Source: JBBRYW01 sp038237235
GTDB taxonomy: Bacteria; Actinomycetota; Thermoleophilia; Gaiellales; Gaiellaceae
Length of the DNA stretch: 16,731 nt
Reading direction: 5' to 3'
Assembly (NCBI GenBank): GCA_038237235.1
Contig: JBBRYW010000063.1
Location: forward strand, 1-16,731
Position numbers and translations under genes: made by a program. How positions within the stretch are numbered: the stretch's first letter is position 1; every line of letters begins with the position of its first letter. This document shows positions 1-6,778 of the stretch, piece after piece. The notes under the pieces are model-generated. The model ran no database searches and was not told the DNA's origin. It saw nothing but the letters and a program-made list of their open reading frames with translations.

Positions 1-609
1 CGAGTTCAGCTTCACGCGCTTGCCGTGCACGAGGCCGTAGACGTTGTAGCCGGCGACGTCGATCTCAGAGGCGGTCCGCCAGTTGACGGTGACACCCTTC
101 GCCGTCTGCTTCGCCGTGACGGAGCGGAGGTTGACCGCGAGAACGCCGGAGTTCGAGAGGCATGCCTTGACCGCGTTCACGTCCGGCACCGAGCCGGAGA
201 CCGCAAGCGGGGTCAGACCCGATCCCTGCGTGACGGGGGGGGTGTAGTCGTAGGCATGCTCGCCCGGGCCGACCGGGTTCGCGTACACCCTGGAGGCGCC
301 GGCCTGGTCCTGAGTGCTCGAGTCCGTGATCTGGAAGTCGAACGTCTTGAACGTACCGCCGCTCGCATGCGTCGGGGTGACTTTCAGCGTGACCGTGTGA
401 CTGACGCCGTTGAACACGTACGTGGTCGACTGCGAGGTAGGACCGCTCGCGCTCGGCGAGGTGATGTAGATGAACTTGTCGGTGGCTTCGTTCGGGCAGG
501 GGTTCGCCAGCGCGGGTGCCGCATAGAACGCCGCAACTCCGAAGATGGCCGCCATGAAAACGGCGGCGCGAAGGCCACGCCGGCGGCGTGGGGAACCTGT
601 GGAGCTCAT
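1..609 (-). CDS. Exported protein with C-terminal WRTASE module (partial, C-terminus cut by window)
   Basis: The frame is open from the ATG at 609 down to base 1 (203 codons), so the C-terminus lies outside. An AAGGAGG ribosome site at 621-627 lies 11 bases before the ATG. Residues 1-35 look like a signal peptide: an arginine run (RRRRGLR, residues 8-14), a hydrophobic stretch, then APALA before N36. The arginines loosely resemble a Tat signal, but Sec export is equally possible. The middle is rich in Ser, Thr, Gly and Val with beta-strand-like stretches and no recognised enzyme motif. From about residue 157 a module begins that includes WRTASEIDVAGYNVY; the same module ends the exported protein at 2174-3262. 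Such modules occur near the C-terminus of many secreted bacterial proteins and probably fold like a fibronectin type III or similar beta-sandwich (inference). The specific function is unknown. Confidence 0.85.
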   Translation of the reverse strand, partial: MSSTGSPRRRRGLRAAVFMAAIFGVAAFYAAPALANPCPNEATDKFIYITSPSASGPTSQSTTYVFNGVSHTVTLKVTPTHASGGTFKTFDFQITDSSTQDQAGASRVYANPVGPGEHAYDYTPPVTQGSGLTPLAVSGSVPDVNAVKACLSNSGVLAVNLRSVTAKQTAKGVTVNWRTASEIDVAGYNVYGLVHGKRVKLNS

Positions 610-1054
610 ATCGTGAAGCACCTCCTTCGGCTCCGCCGCAGCGGATGCCGAGTCGTGGATCATTCGTCGCTCGGCCGGCGCGACCCGGGAGCGAAACGCG
701 GGAAAGGGAACGTCCACCACGCCGGAGGGCGAGGGGGAGGCAGACGCGGCGGAGCCGCGTCTGCTGCGTGCCAGATTGTGCGCAGTGACAGGCAGTACTA
801 CCTCAATTGTCCGCAGTTGCCGCAAAGCCCGGCCCAACTAGCCGCAAGAGCCGGAGCCAGCACCCTACCATCCACTTCTATCAGGAAGGCAAACCTTTAC
901 GAGTTTTTTACGTAGAGGAATCTAGATGTGCGTCGGCGAACTTCGGGTCGATCGTACGGACACCCCCAGTGTCCGCGGGCCGTTCCACCAGTCGCGATAG
1001 ATCCGGTCGTCGTGCACGAGGTACCGCTCGAGCTGCATGCAGTTAAGGTCGGCG
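610..1054. other. Intergenic region between divergent exported-protein and amidase genes
   Basis: About 445 bases without a confident gene. It holds the ribosome site of the leftward gene (621-627) and a relatively AT-rich stretch around 780-930, including a T-run at 904-909. It also holds a small hairpin at 957-975 and a 46-codon leftward frame at 922-1062, listed separately. I found no pair of -35 and -10 boxes good enough to call a promoter for either flanking gene. Confidence 0.6.
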
Positions 1055-1062
1055 ATGCGCAT
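922..1062 (-). CDS. Possible 46-residue protein or remnant of a decayed gene
   Basis: A leftward frame from an ATG at 1062 to a TAG at 922-924. Its first 30 or so codons nearly all end in G or C, and the residues they encode (MRIADLNCMQLER, then RDWWNGPR) look protein-like. The last ten codons look less coding-like. The opening MRIADL resembles the start of several enzyme families, including the enolase superfamily, but the piece is too short to assign. No ribosome site is evident and the ATG overlaps the start of the amidase gene. It may be a truncated remnant or chance. I do not recognise a family. Confidence 0.2.
   Translation of the reverse strand: MRIADLNCMQLERYLVHDDRIYRDWWNGPRTLGVSVRSTRSSPTHI
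957..975. repeat. Perfect 7-bp inverted repeat with 5-base loop
   Basis: CGGACAC at 957-963 pairs with GTGTCCG at 969-975 around the loop CCCCA. It has no T-tract, so it is a poor intrinsic terminator. It lies about 80 bases before the amidase start and could be an RNA hairpin or operator; no function is shown. Confidence 0.4.
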
Positions 1063-2191
1063 GGACGGCGAGCCTAGCGGCATCTTTCTTGCACGACCCG
1101 ACCATGGAAGGACGGGAATCCGGCTCGCCGTGAAGGACCTCTTCGACACCGCTGGTCTGACGACGACGTACGGCTCGTCCATCTTCATGAACCACGTGCC
1201 CGCGGCGACCGCCGAAGCCGCCGTCCGGCTCGAGGCGGCCGGCTACGCCTGCGTAGGCAAGACGAATCTCCACGAGTTCGCCTACGGCGTCACGTCTCAG
1301 AACCCGCACTTCGGAACGGTTCCGAACCCGCGCGCCCCCGGACGGATCGCCGGCGGGTCGAGCGGCGGGTCGGCCGCGGCGCTCGCGGCCGGCCTCGCCG
1401 AGGCCGCCCTCGGCACCGACTCCGGCGGCTCGATCCGGATCCCGGCTGCCTGCTGCGGAGTCGTCGGCTTCAAGCCGACCTTCGATGCCGTTCCGATCGC
1501 CGGCTGCTTTCCCCTGGCTCCGAGCTTCGATCACGCGGGGCCAATGGCCGGCAGCGTCGCCGCGTGCATCGACATGATGGGGGCGCTCGTCCTCGACTTC
1601 CCTGCGCGATCGCTGGGCGCGCTCGGCGATCTTCGCGTCGGGCTCACGTGGCTGGACGAGGCGGAGCCGCTCGTGCGCCGCCGGCTGGAGGAAGCGGCAG
1701 CCCTGTTCCCGAGCCGGGAAACGATCGAGGTGCCTCTTCCGGAGAGTGTCGGCCCGGCGTTCATGGGCGAGGTCGCGGACGTCCATCGCGAGCTCTACGC
1801 CGAGTACCCCGAGGCCTACGGCGACGATGTGGCACGGAAGATCGAGCGGTGCCTCGCGGTCACGGACGCCGAACGGGAAGCGGCGGCTCGTGCGCGCGAG
1901 GACTACCGCGCGCGAGCGGAAGAGGCGCTGGCCGGCGCCGATCTTCTCCTCACGCCGACGCTCCCCTTCGTCGCCCCGCGCCTCCCCGTCGACGAGCTTG
2001 CGATACGGGAGCGGCTGATCCGCTTCACGTTCCCGTTCAACGCGCTCGGCTGGCCTGCGCTCGCGCTGCCGTGCGGACCAGCGGAGGACGGGTTGCCTGC
2101 GTCCCTCCAGCTCGTCGGCCGCGCCGGGGACGACGCTCTCGTTCTCGCCGCGGGCGAGCTACTCGAGCGGAGACTACGACCGGGCGCGTGA
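1055..2191 (+). CDS. Amidase-signature family hydrolase
   Basis: The amidase-signature family cleaves carbon-nitrogen amide bonds with a Ser-cisSer-Lys triad. Counting from the ATG at 1055, the Lys is K27 in LAVKDLFDTAG. The cis-Ser is S102 in the GGSSGGSA loop, and the nucleophile is S126 in GTDSGGSIRIPA, 24 residues on, as in characterised members. The product is 378 residues, shorter than the usual 450-500, because both N-terminus and C-terminal half are compact. I chose ATG 1055 because AAGG at 1045-1048 lies six bases upstream; ATGs at 1037 and 1061 are in frame alternatives. The substrate cannot be read from the sequence, and no GatB or GatC partner is nearby, so a tRNA amidotransferase role is unlikely. 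The 3' end overlaps the convergent exported-protein gene by 18 bp, leaving no room for a terminator. Confidence 0.9.
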   Translation: MRMDGEPSGIFLARPDHGRTGIRLAVKDLFDTAGLTTTYGSSIFMNHVPAATAEAAVRLEAAGYACVGKTNLHEFAYGVTSQNPHFGTVPNPRAPGRIAGGSSGGSAAALAAGLAEAALGTDSGGSIRIPAACCGVVGFKPTFDAVPIAGCFPLAPSFDHAGPMAGSVAACIDMMGALVLDFPARSLGALGDLRVGLTWLDEAEPLVRRRLEEAAALFPSRETIEVPLPESVGPAFMGEVADVHRELYAEYPEAYGDDVARKIERCLAVTDAEREAAARAREDYRARAEEALAGADLLLTPTLPFVAPRLPVDELAIRERLIRFTFPFNALGWPALALPCGPAEDGLPASLQLVGRAGDDALVLAAGELLERRLRPGA

Positions 2192-3262
2192 GGGTGGCCC
2201 GGCAGGCCCCCTTGTCGACGCATGCGCGAGCCAGCTGCGTGAGCCGTTCTGGGACACGGCCTGAAGCCAGTAGCCGAGCCGCCGCGCGGCGGGTGCCTTC
2301 CGATCGACGAACGAGTAGAGGCGGCCGACGTTCGCGTTGCCTGCACTGATCAGACGCTTGTTGACGCGGACGCGCCTGCCGTTCTGCTCCCGGTAGAGGT
2401 TGAAGCCGAGCAGGTCGACCTCCGAGGCCGTGCGCCAGCGGACAACGACGCCCCGTCCCGAGCGGGAAGCTGAGAGCGATCGGACGGTCACGGCGACAGA
2501 CGCGTCGATCGGCTCGCCGTAGATGAAGTCGTCCATGACGACCACATCGCTCGTCGGGCTGTCGTTCACGCTGGCTGCAAGAGCAGTGTTCCCGGAGGTG
2601 ATCCGGACCAGCACCACCCGCTCCCCCGCATTGAACGAGACGCCGAGGAACGAGAGCGTCTCGCTCCCGCTCGCTGCGGTGACGGCGAACGTCCCCAGGC
2701 TCGTGCTCGCCGCATTGAAGAGCTGGATCGACGTCGTGCTCGCGAGGTCGACGTCCGTGAACACCGCCCCGAAGCCGCTGACGGTGGCCGGCGTGCTCGA
2801 GCCCGGCACGAAGAAGTTGACGTCGGTGATGTTGCTGCCTAGCGCCGTGAAGAGCCGCTGTGGCGAGAAGACGCCGAACGTCGACGGGTACGTGGGGTTG
2901 ATGTTGCCGAACTCGACCGGCGCCACGGCCACCAAGTTGGCGCTGACCTGAAACCCTGTTCCGGGTGTCGAGAGGACAACGCCGCGCGGTGAGTTGACAT
3001 TGAAGAAGTTCGCGGCGAGATTGTTGGGCGCCGCGGACGCATCCGGGACGCCGTCCCAGTTGATCTCGCGCCGCCCGCCGGCGGCCGAGCCGGCGGTGTT
3101 CGGATTGAGCGGGCCGAGCGCCGTCCGGAATGCGTCGACGCTCGCCTGGATGGCGGCCGGGTTCGCGCCCGCTGCCGAATACGTGACCGCGGCCGCGAGC
3201 GCTTGCCCACCGCAGGCCGCGAGCGCCGCGGAGCCGACAAGAGCAGCGAGTAGCTTGCTCAT
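2174..3262 (-). CDS. Exported or lipid-anchored protein with C-terminal WRTASE module
   Basis: A 362-residue protein starting at an ATG preceded by GGAGG about six bases upstream. The N-terminus (MSKLLAALVGSAALAAC) is a signal sequence. L14-A15-A16-C17 fits a lipobox, while QALA at 20-23 offers an ordinary signal peptidase site, so lipoprotein or secreted form is unresolved. Residues about 25-250 form a conserved-looking beta-rich body with the motifs INWDGVPD (67-74), FFNVNSPRGV (86-95), VSGFGAVFTDVD (161-172) and VVMDDFIYGE (241-250). This pattern is familiar from uncharacterised bacterial secreted proteins. Residues from about 257 form the module with WRTASEVD at 276-283, shared with the protein at the left window edge. 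No enzyme motif is seen. It lies 57 bp after opcA in the same direction but need not share its transcript. Confidence 0.85.
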   Translation of the reverse strand: MSKLLAALVGSAALAACGGQALAAAVTYSAAGANPAAIQASVDAFRTALGPLNPNTAGSAAGGRREINWDGVPDASAAPNNLAANFFNVNSPRGVVLSTPGTGFQVSANLVAVAPVEFGNINPTYPSTFGVFSPQRLFTALGSNITDVNFFVPGSSTPATVSGFGAVFTDVDLASTTSIQLFNAASTSLGTFAVTAASGSETLSFLGVSFNAGERVVLVRITSGNTALAASVNDSPTSDVVVMDDFIYGEPIDASVAVTVRSLSASRSGRGVVVRWRTASEVDLLGFNLYREQNGRRVRVNKRLISAGNANVGRLYSFVDRKAPAARRLGYWLQAVSQNGSRSWLAHASTRGPAGPPSRARS

Positions 3263-3319
3263 CCTGAATCCTCCGTTCGTCCGCCGAAAGGCGAGCCTAC
3301 AACGAAAGGCCGGTTGGAA

Positions 3320-4201
3320 CTAGTGCGCCGCTTCGACCGCCGCCTCGTAGATCGGGTCGCGGCCGAAGTTGTCGAGCTCGGCGGAAAGAAGATCGGCGCC
3401 GCTGCGGACACCGACAGTCGGTGCGTCGACCGCCTCGCCATCGATGCTCACAGAGTCGATCGCCTCTGCTTCGGCATGGTCGAGAGCCACGGCCCGCTGG
3501 AGGCGGGAGCGTAACCAGCCGGCCAGGAGCAACGCATCGGCCCGAGGGCCAGCGACGCGGAGCGTGCTGATTTCGGCTATCCCGGGCCAGAGCGGCGCGA
3601 GCGCGCCGCGCCATTCGAAGGTTCGCGCCCAGGCGATGTCCGACACTGCGGCTTGGTCGAAGATGCCTGCCAGGCGCTCGTAGACTCCTGGCAGATCCGG
3701 CCACTCGCTCGAGTCCACGATCAGGCGATCGGTCACCCCGAGGAGTTGATCCAGCTCGGGCTGGCCGAACAGCGGTTGGCCCCTCCAGCGCAGAAAGACG
3801 GGCAGGTCGGGGAGGAGCAGGGGCTCGACGATGCTCGCCGGGGCCTTCACGCGCCGTCCGCCCAGAGTCAGCTCGATCACCTCCGAGCACACGTTCCGCT
3901 GTTCGCCCGGAAGTGGAAAGCAGCGGACCGAGAGCTCCGCGTTCAGGCCGTCGTCAGCCTCGGGCTCGGGCTTGAGGAAGATCGTTCGGGACGGATGGCG
4001 CTCGGCCAGGCCGGCCAGGACATCCTCGGCCGCACTTCGCCACTCCCGCGGCACCCACGCCATGTGCGTCAGAACGTTGGTGCGTAGATCCGGCCCCTCC
4101 GCCGCTTTGTAGGTTTCCTCGCGGAGCGCCCCGAGCTGGCGTTCGACCTGCACGAGCCTGACGTTGCGGCCGGTCCACTCGTCAACGTGAGCGGCGCCCA
4201 C
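3320..4201 (-). CDS. opcA: Glucose-6-phosphate dehydrogenase assembly protein OpcA
   Basis: OpcA is needed for assembly or activity of glucose-6-phosphate dehydrogenase in cyanobacteria and actinobacteria. It has no known catalytic role of its own. The 293-residue product shows the family's conserved blocks: LRTNVLTHMAWVPREW (39-54), LAERHPSRTI (65-74), CSEVIEL (105-111), the DLPVFLRWRG segment (132-141), DRLIVDSSEW (158-167) and VSDIAWAR (186-193). The start is a GTG at 4199-4201, two codons after a TGA at 4206-4208 that ends the duplicated zwf tail. No good ribosome site precedes it, so initiation may depend on ribosomes terminating just upstream. It is the last enzyme-related gene of the pentose-phosphate operon. 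The next gene, where some relatives carry pgl, is an exported protein instead. Confidence 0.93.
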   Translation of the reverse strand: MGAAHVDEWTGRNVRLVQVERQLGALREETYKAAEGPDLRTNVLTHMAWVPREWRSAAEDVLAGLAERHPSRTIFLKPEPEADDGLNAELSVRCFPLPGEQRNVCSEVIELTLGGRRVKAPASIVEPLLLPDLPVFLRWRGQPLFGQPELDQLLGVTDRLIVDSSEWPDLPGVYERLAGIFDQAAVSDIAWARTFEWRGALAPLWPGIAEISTLRVAGPRADALLLAGWLRSRLQRAVALDHAEAEAIDSVSIDGEAVDAPTVGVRSGADLLSAELDNFGRDPIYEAAVEAAH

Positions 4202-4204
4202 GAA

Positions 4205-4268
4205 CTCAGTGACGGCGCCAGGCGCGGCCGTCGCGGATCGTCAACTCGTCGGCGCCACTCGGACCCCA
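4205..4268 (-). repeat. 64-bp perfect direct repeat, copy next to opcA
   Basis: These 64 bases are identical to 4324-4387. On the minus strand they read as the last 20 codons of zwf, its TGA stop and one more base. This copy is detached from zwf and sits three bases from the opcA GTG. Sequence outside the repeat diverges at once on the zwf side (cggtac here against ggttcc in the other copy). Confidence 0.97.
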
Positions 4269-4319
4269 CGGTACGCGTCCTGGAGTCATTGAGAAGGCCA
4301 TACGGGGTACGACTACCAC
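4206..4319 (-). CDS. Possible 37-residue peptide ending in a duplicated zwf tail
   Basis: A short frame begins with a GTG at 4317-4319, five bases past the zwf stop, and ends at the TGA at 4206-4208. Residues 1-16 come from the 55 bp between the repeats (an ATG at 4299-4301 is an internal alternative). Residues 17-37 repeat the last residues of glucose-6-phosphate dehydrogenase, from WGPSG to AWRRH. It would bridge the gap between zwf and opcA with stop/start spacings of only a few bases. Whether it is translated, or matters only for coupling, is unknown. Confidence 0.3.
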   Translation of the reverse strand: MVVVPRMAFSMTPGRVPWGPSGADELTIRDGRAWRRH

Positions 4320-4323
4320 GCCG

Positions 4324-4387
4324 CTCAGTGACGGCGCCAGGCGCGGCCGTCGCGGATCGTCAACTCGTCGGCGCCACTCGGACCCCA
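4324..4387 (-). repeat. 64-bp perfect direct repeat, copy inside the zwf 3' end
   Basis: This copy contains the true end of zwf: its last 20 codons and the TGA stop at 4325-4327. It is identical base for base to 4205-4268, with starts 119 bp apart and 55 bp of unique sequence between. Confidence 0.97.
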
Positions 4388-5860
4388 GGTTCCGGCTTCG
4401 TAGTTCGGAAAGCTGGGCCGGTCGCGGCTCCAGGCGGCCACGATCGCGTCGACGAGCTGCCACTGCTCGTCCACCTCGTCGACGCGCGTGAAGAGGGTCG
4501 CATCGCCGAGCATGCATTCGAGGATCAGTCGCTCGTAGGCCTCCGGCAAGCCAGTTCTGAACGCGCCGCCGTAGAGGAAGTCCATGTTGACCGTGCGAAT
4601 CGACATCCCCTGACCCGGCACCTTTGCGCCGATCGCAAGCGAGACGCCCTCGTCCGGCTGGATGTGGCAGATCAGGGTGTTCGGCCGGAGGCCCTCGCCC
4701 GCGATCTCCTCGAACGGAGGATGGGGCGCACGCTGGAACTGGATCGCGATCGTGGTCTCGCGGCGAGGCATGCGCTTGCCGGCCCTGACGTAGAACGGCG
4801 TGTCGGCCCAGCGCCAGTTGTCGACGTACAGCTTCGCGGCCACGTAGGTCTCGGTCATCGAGTCGGAGGCGACCCCCTCCTCCTCCCTGTAGCCGGGGAC
4901 TTCCTCACCCTCGACGAACCCACGCCCGTACTGGCCTCGGACGACGCTCTTCGGGCCGGGCGTGTGCAGCGAGCGGAGCACCTTGACCTTCTCGTTCCGG
5001 ACGGAGTCGGCGGTGAAGTCGATCGGCGGCTCCATCGCGGTCAGCGCGACGAGCTGCAGCAGGTGGTTCTGGAAGATGTCCCGGATCGCTCCCGCCTGCT
5101 CGTAGAAGGCGGCGCGACCCTCGATGCCGATCGACTCGGCCACGGTGATCTGCACGTGGTCGATGAACTGCCGGTTCCAGATCGGCTCGAAGATCCCGTT
5201 CGCGAAGCGGAGCGCGAGCATGTTCTGCACGGTCTCCTTGCCGAGGTAGTGGTCGATCCGGAAGATCTCCTTCTCCTCGAAGTGCTCGGAGATCTTGGCG
5301 TTCAGCTCACGGGCGGAGGTGAGATCGTGGCCGAACGGCTTCTCCACGATAATGCGCGTCCAGCCCTCCGTCGAGCGGCGCGCACCGATCTTCTCGATTA
5401 AAATCGCGAAGGCGTCCGGAGGAACGGCGAAGTAGTAGACCCGGTTGCCCACGGTGGCCCGCTCGGAGTCGAGCTCGCGCAGCTTCTCGACCACACGATC
5501 CTCGCCGTCGTCGTCGTCGAAGTCGGTTGCGACGTACGATGTCGCGGCAGCGAGCGCGTCCCAGACATCCTCTCGGAACTCGTCGCGTGAATGCTGCTGA
5601 ACAGCCTCCTTCATCCGCTCTCTGAAGTCGTCGTCGGACTCCTCCGTGCGGGCGACCCCGACGATCCCGAACTGCTCGGGAAGAAGGCGGCGTAGGGCCA
5701 GCGAGTAGAGCGCCGGAAAGAGCTTGCGCTTCGTCAGATCGCCGGAGGCCCCGAAGATGACGAGCGCGCACGGCTCGGGCGTTCGCCGAAGCCGTAGGCC
5801 CTCGAGGAGGGGGTTCTCCTGCTGCGGCTCCTGCCCGCGTCGCCTTTCGGTGGTCGCCAT
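4325..5860 (-). CDS. zwf: Glucose-6-phosphate 1-dehydrogenase
   Basis: Oxidises glucose 6-phosphate to 6-phosphogluconolactone with NADP+, the entry step of the oxidative pentose-phosphate pathway in the cytoplasm. The 511-residue length is normal. The N-terminal dinucleotide fold carries GASGDLTKRK (37-46), IVEKPFG lies at 171-177, and the substrate-binding RIDHYLGKE stands at 201-209. The C-terminal half keeps typical blocks such as RNEKVKVLRS and FYVRAGKRM. Residues 1-26 are a charged extension rich in Arg, Glu and Gln. It starts 12 bp after the gnd stop with only a weak G-rich site before the ATG. Its extreme 3' end lies in the 64-bp direct repeat, so the enzyme's tail peptide is encoded twice here. 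opcA, its assembly partner, follows. Confidence 0.97.
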   Translation of the reverse strand: MATTERRRGQEPQQENPLLEGLRLRRTPEPCALVIFGASGDLTKRKLFPALYSLALRRLLPEQFGIVGVARTEESDDDFRERMKEAVQQHSRDEFREDVWDALAAATSYVATDFDDDDGEDRVVEKLRELDSERATVGNRVYYFAVPPDAFAILIEKIGARRSTEGWTRIIVEKPFGHDLTSARELNAKISEHFEEKEIFRIDHYLGKETVQNMLALRFANGIFEPIWNRQFIDHVQITVAESIGIEGRAAFYEQAGAIRDIFQNHLLQLVALTAMEPPIDFTADSVRNEKVKVLRSLHTPGPKSVVRGQYGRGFVEGEEVPGYREEEGVASDSMTETYVAAKLYVDNWRWADTPFYVRAGKRMPRRETTIAIQFQRAPHPPFEEIAGEGLRPNTLICHIQPDEGVSLAIGAKVPGQGMSIRTVNMDFLYGGAFRTGLPEAYERLILECMLGDATLFTRVDEVDEQWQLVDAIVAAWSRDRPSFPNYEAGTWGPSGADELTIRDGRAWRRH

Positions 5861-5872
5861 CCTAGTGCCCCA

Positions 5873-6778
5873 CTACCCGCGTGGGTCCTGGGAGCGGTCC
5901 ATCGCCTTCTCCACCGCACGGACGGCGTGTCCGCCGAACTGATTCCGCAGGGCGGCGGCGACCTTCGCCGAGAAGTCGATCTCGCGCCTCGAGGCGAACC
6001 GCGCGAAGAGGGACGCCGCGAGCACCGGCATCGGCACCGCGCTCGTGAGCGCCTCGTTCAGCGTCCAGCGACCCTCGCCGGAGTCCTCCACGTAGGGCGC
6101 GATGTCCTCGAGCTCTCCCCCGTGGTCCTCGAAGGCTTCGTGCAGCAGGTCGAGCAGCCAGGACCGGATGACCGAGCCGTAGCGCCAGATCCCGGCGATG
6201 CGGAGAAGATCGAGGTCGAACTCCGAGTGGTTCATCAGCTCGAACCCCTCCGCGTAGGCCTGCATCAAGCCGTACTCGATCCCGTTGTGCACCATCTTCA
6301 CGTAGTGGCCGGAGCCGCCCGCGCCGACGTGCGCCCAGCCCTTCTCGGGAGCGAGCGTGGCGAAGACCGACTCGAGCCGACCCACGGGCTCCTCGTCGCC
6401 GCCGACCATCAGGCAGTAGCCGACCTCGAGACCCCAGACACCGCCCGAGGTGCCGACGTCGACGAAGTGGACGTCGTGCTCGCGGGCGTTACCGTAGCGC
6501 CGCTGGGAGTCCTTGAAGAACGAATTGCCGCCGTCGATCACGGTGTCGTCCGGTTCGAGGTGGGCGAGCACCTCGTGGAACGTCTTGTCTGTGATCTCTC
6601 CGGAGGGCACCATCAGCCAGACCGCACGCGGCGGCTCGAGCTGCGAGACGAGCTGCTCGAGCGACTCGGCCGTCGAGGAGACCTGGGGATCGTAGGTCAT
6701 CACCTCGTGCCCATCGCGGCGGAGCCGCTCCGTCATGTTGCCGCCCATCTTCCCGAGCCCAACCATTCCGAGCTTCAT
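5873..6778 (-). CDS. gnd: 6-phosphogluconate dehydrogenase, decarboxylating (short form)
   Basis: Converts 6-phosphogluconate to ribulose 5-phosphate and CO2 with reduction of NAD(P)+. The 301-residue length fits the short class (about 300) rather than the 470-residue class. The Rossmann motif is GLGKMGG at 7-13, the family signature DGGNSFFKDSQRR is at 82-94, and SGGVWGLEVGYCLMVGG at 111-127. The catalytic lysine is K161, with N165, in HYVKMVHNGIEYG. The second beta strand ends in TYDP, with an acidic residue where NADP-specific forms often have Asn-Arg-Thr/Ser. This hints at NAD use, but weakly. The ATG at 6776-6778 overlaps the pgi stop by 4 bp (ATGA), implying coupled translation. Confidence 0.95.
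   Translation of the reverse strand: MKLGMVGLGKMGGNMTERLRRDGHEVMTYDPQVSSTAESLEQLVSQLEPPRAVWLMVPSGEITDKTFHEVLAHLEPDDTVIDGGNSFFKDSQRRYGNAREHDVHFVDVGTSGGVWGLEVGYCLMVGGDEEPVGRLESVFATLAPEKGWAHVGAGGSGHYVKMVHNGIEYGLMQAYAEGFELMNHSEFDLDLLRIAGIWRYGSVIRSWLLDLLHEAFEDHGGELEDIAPYVEDSGEGRWTLNEALTSAVPMPVLAASLFARFASRREIDFSAKVAAALRNQFGGHAVRAVEKAMDRSQDPRG

Noticed and set aside
25..915. A 296-codon plus-strand frame across the left-edge exported-protein gene and the intergenic region
   Set aside because: It is antisense to a gene with a clear signal peptide and ribosome site, and its translation is Arg-rich with no motifs.
957..975. The CGGACAC hairpin as an intrinsic terminator
   Set aside because: No run of T follows on either strand, and it lies upstream of, not after, both neighbouring genes.
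4269..4323. The 55 bp between the zwf tail repeats as a mobile element
   Set aside because: It is too short to code for a recombinase, has no clear terminal inverted repeats and no target-site duplication besides the 64-bp repeat itself.
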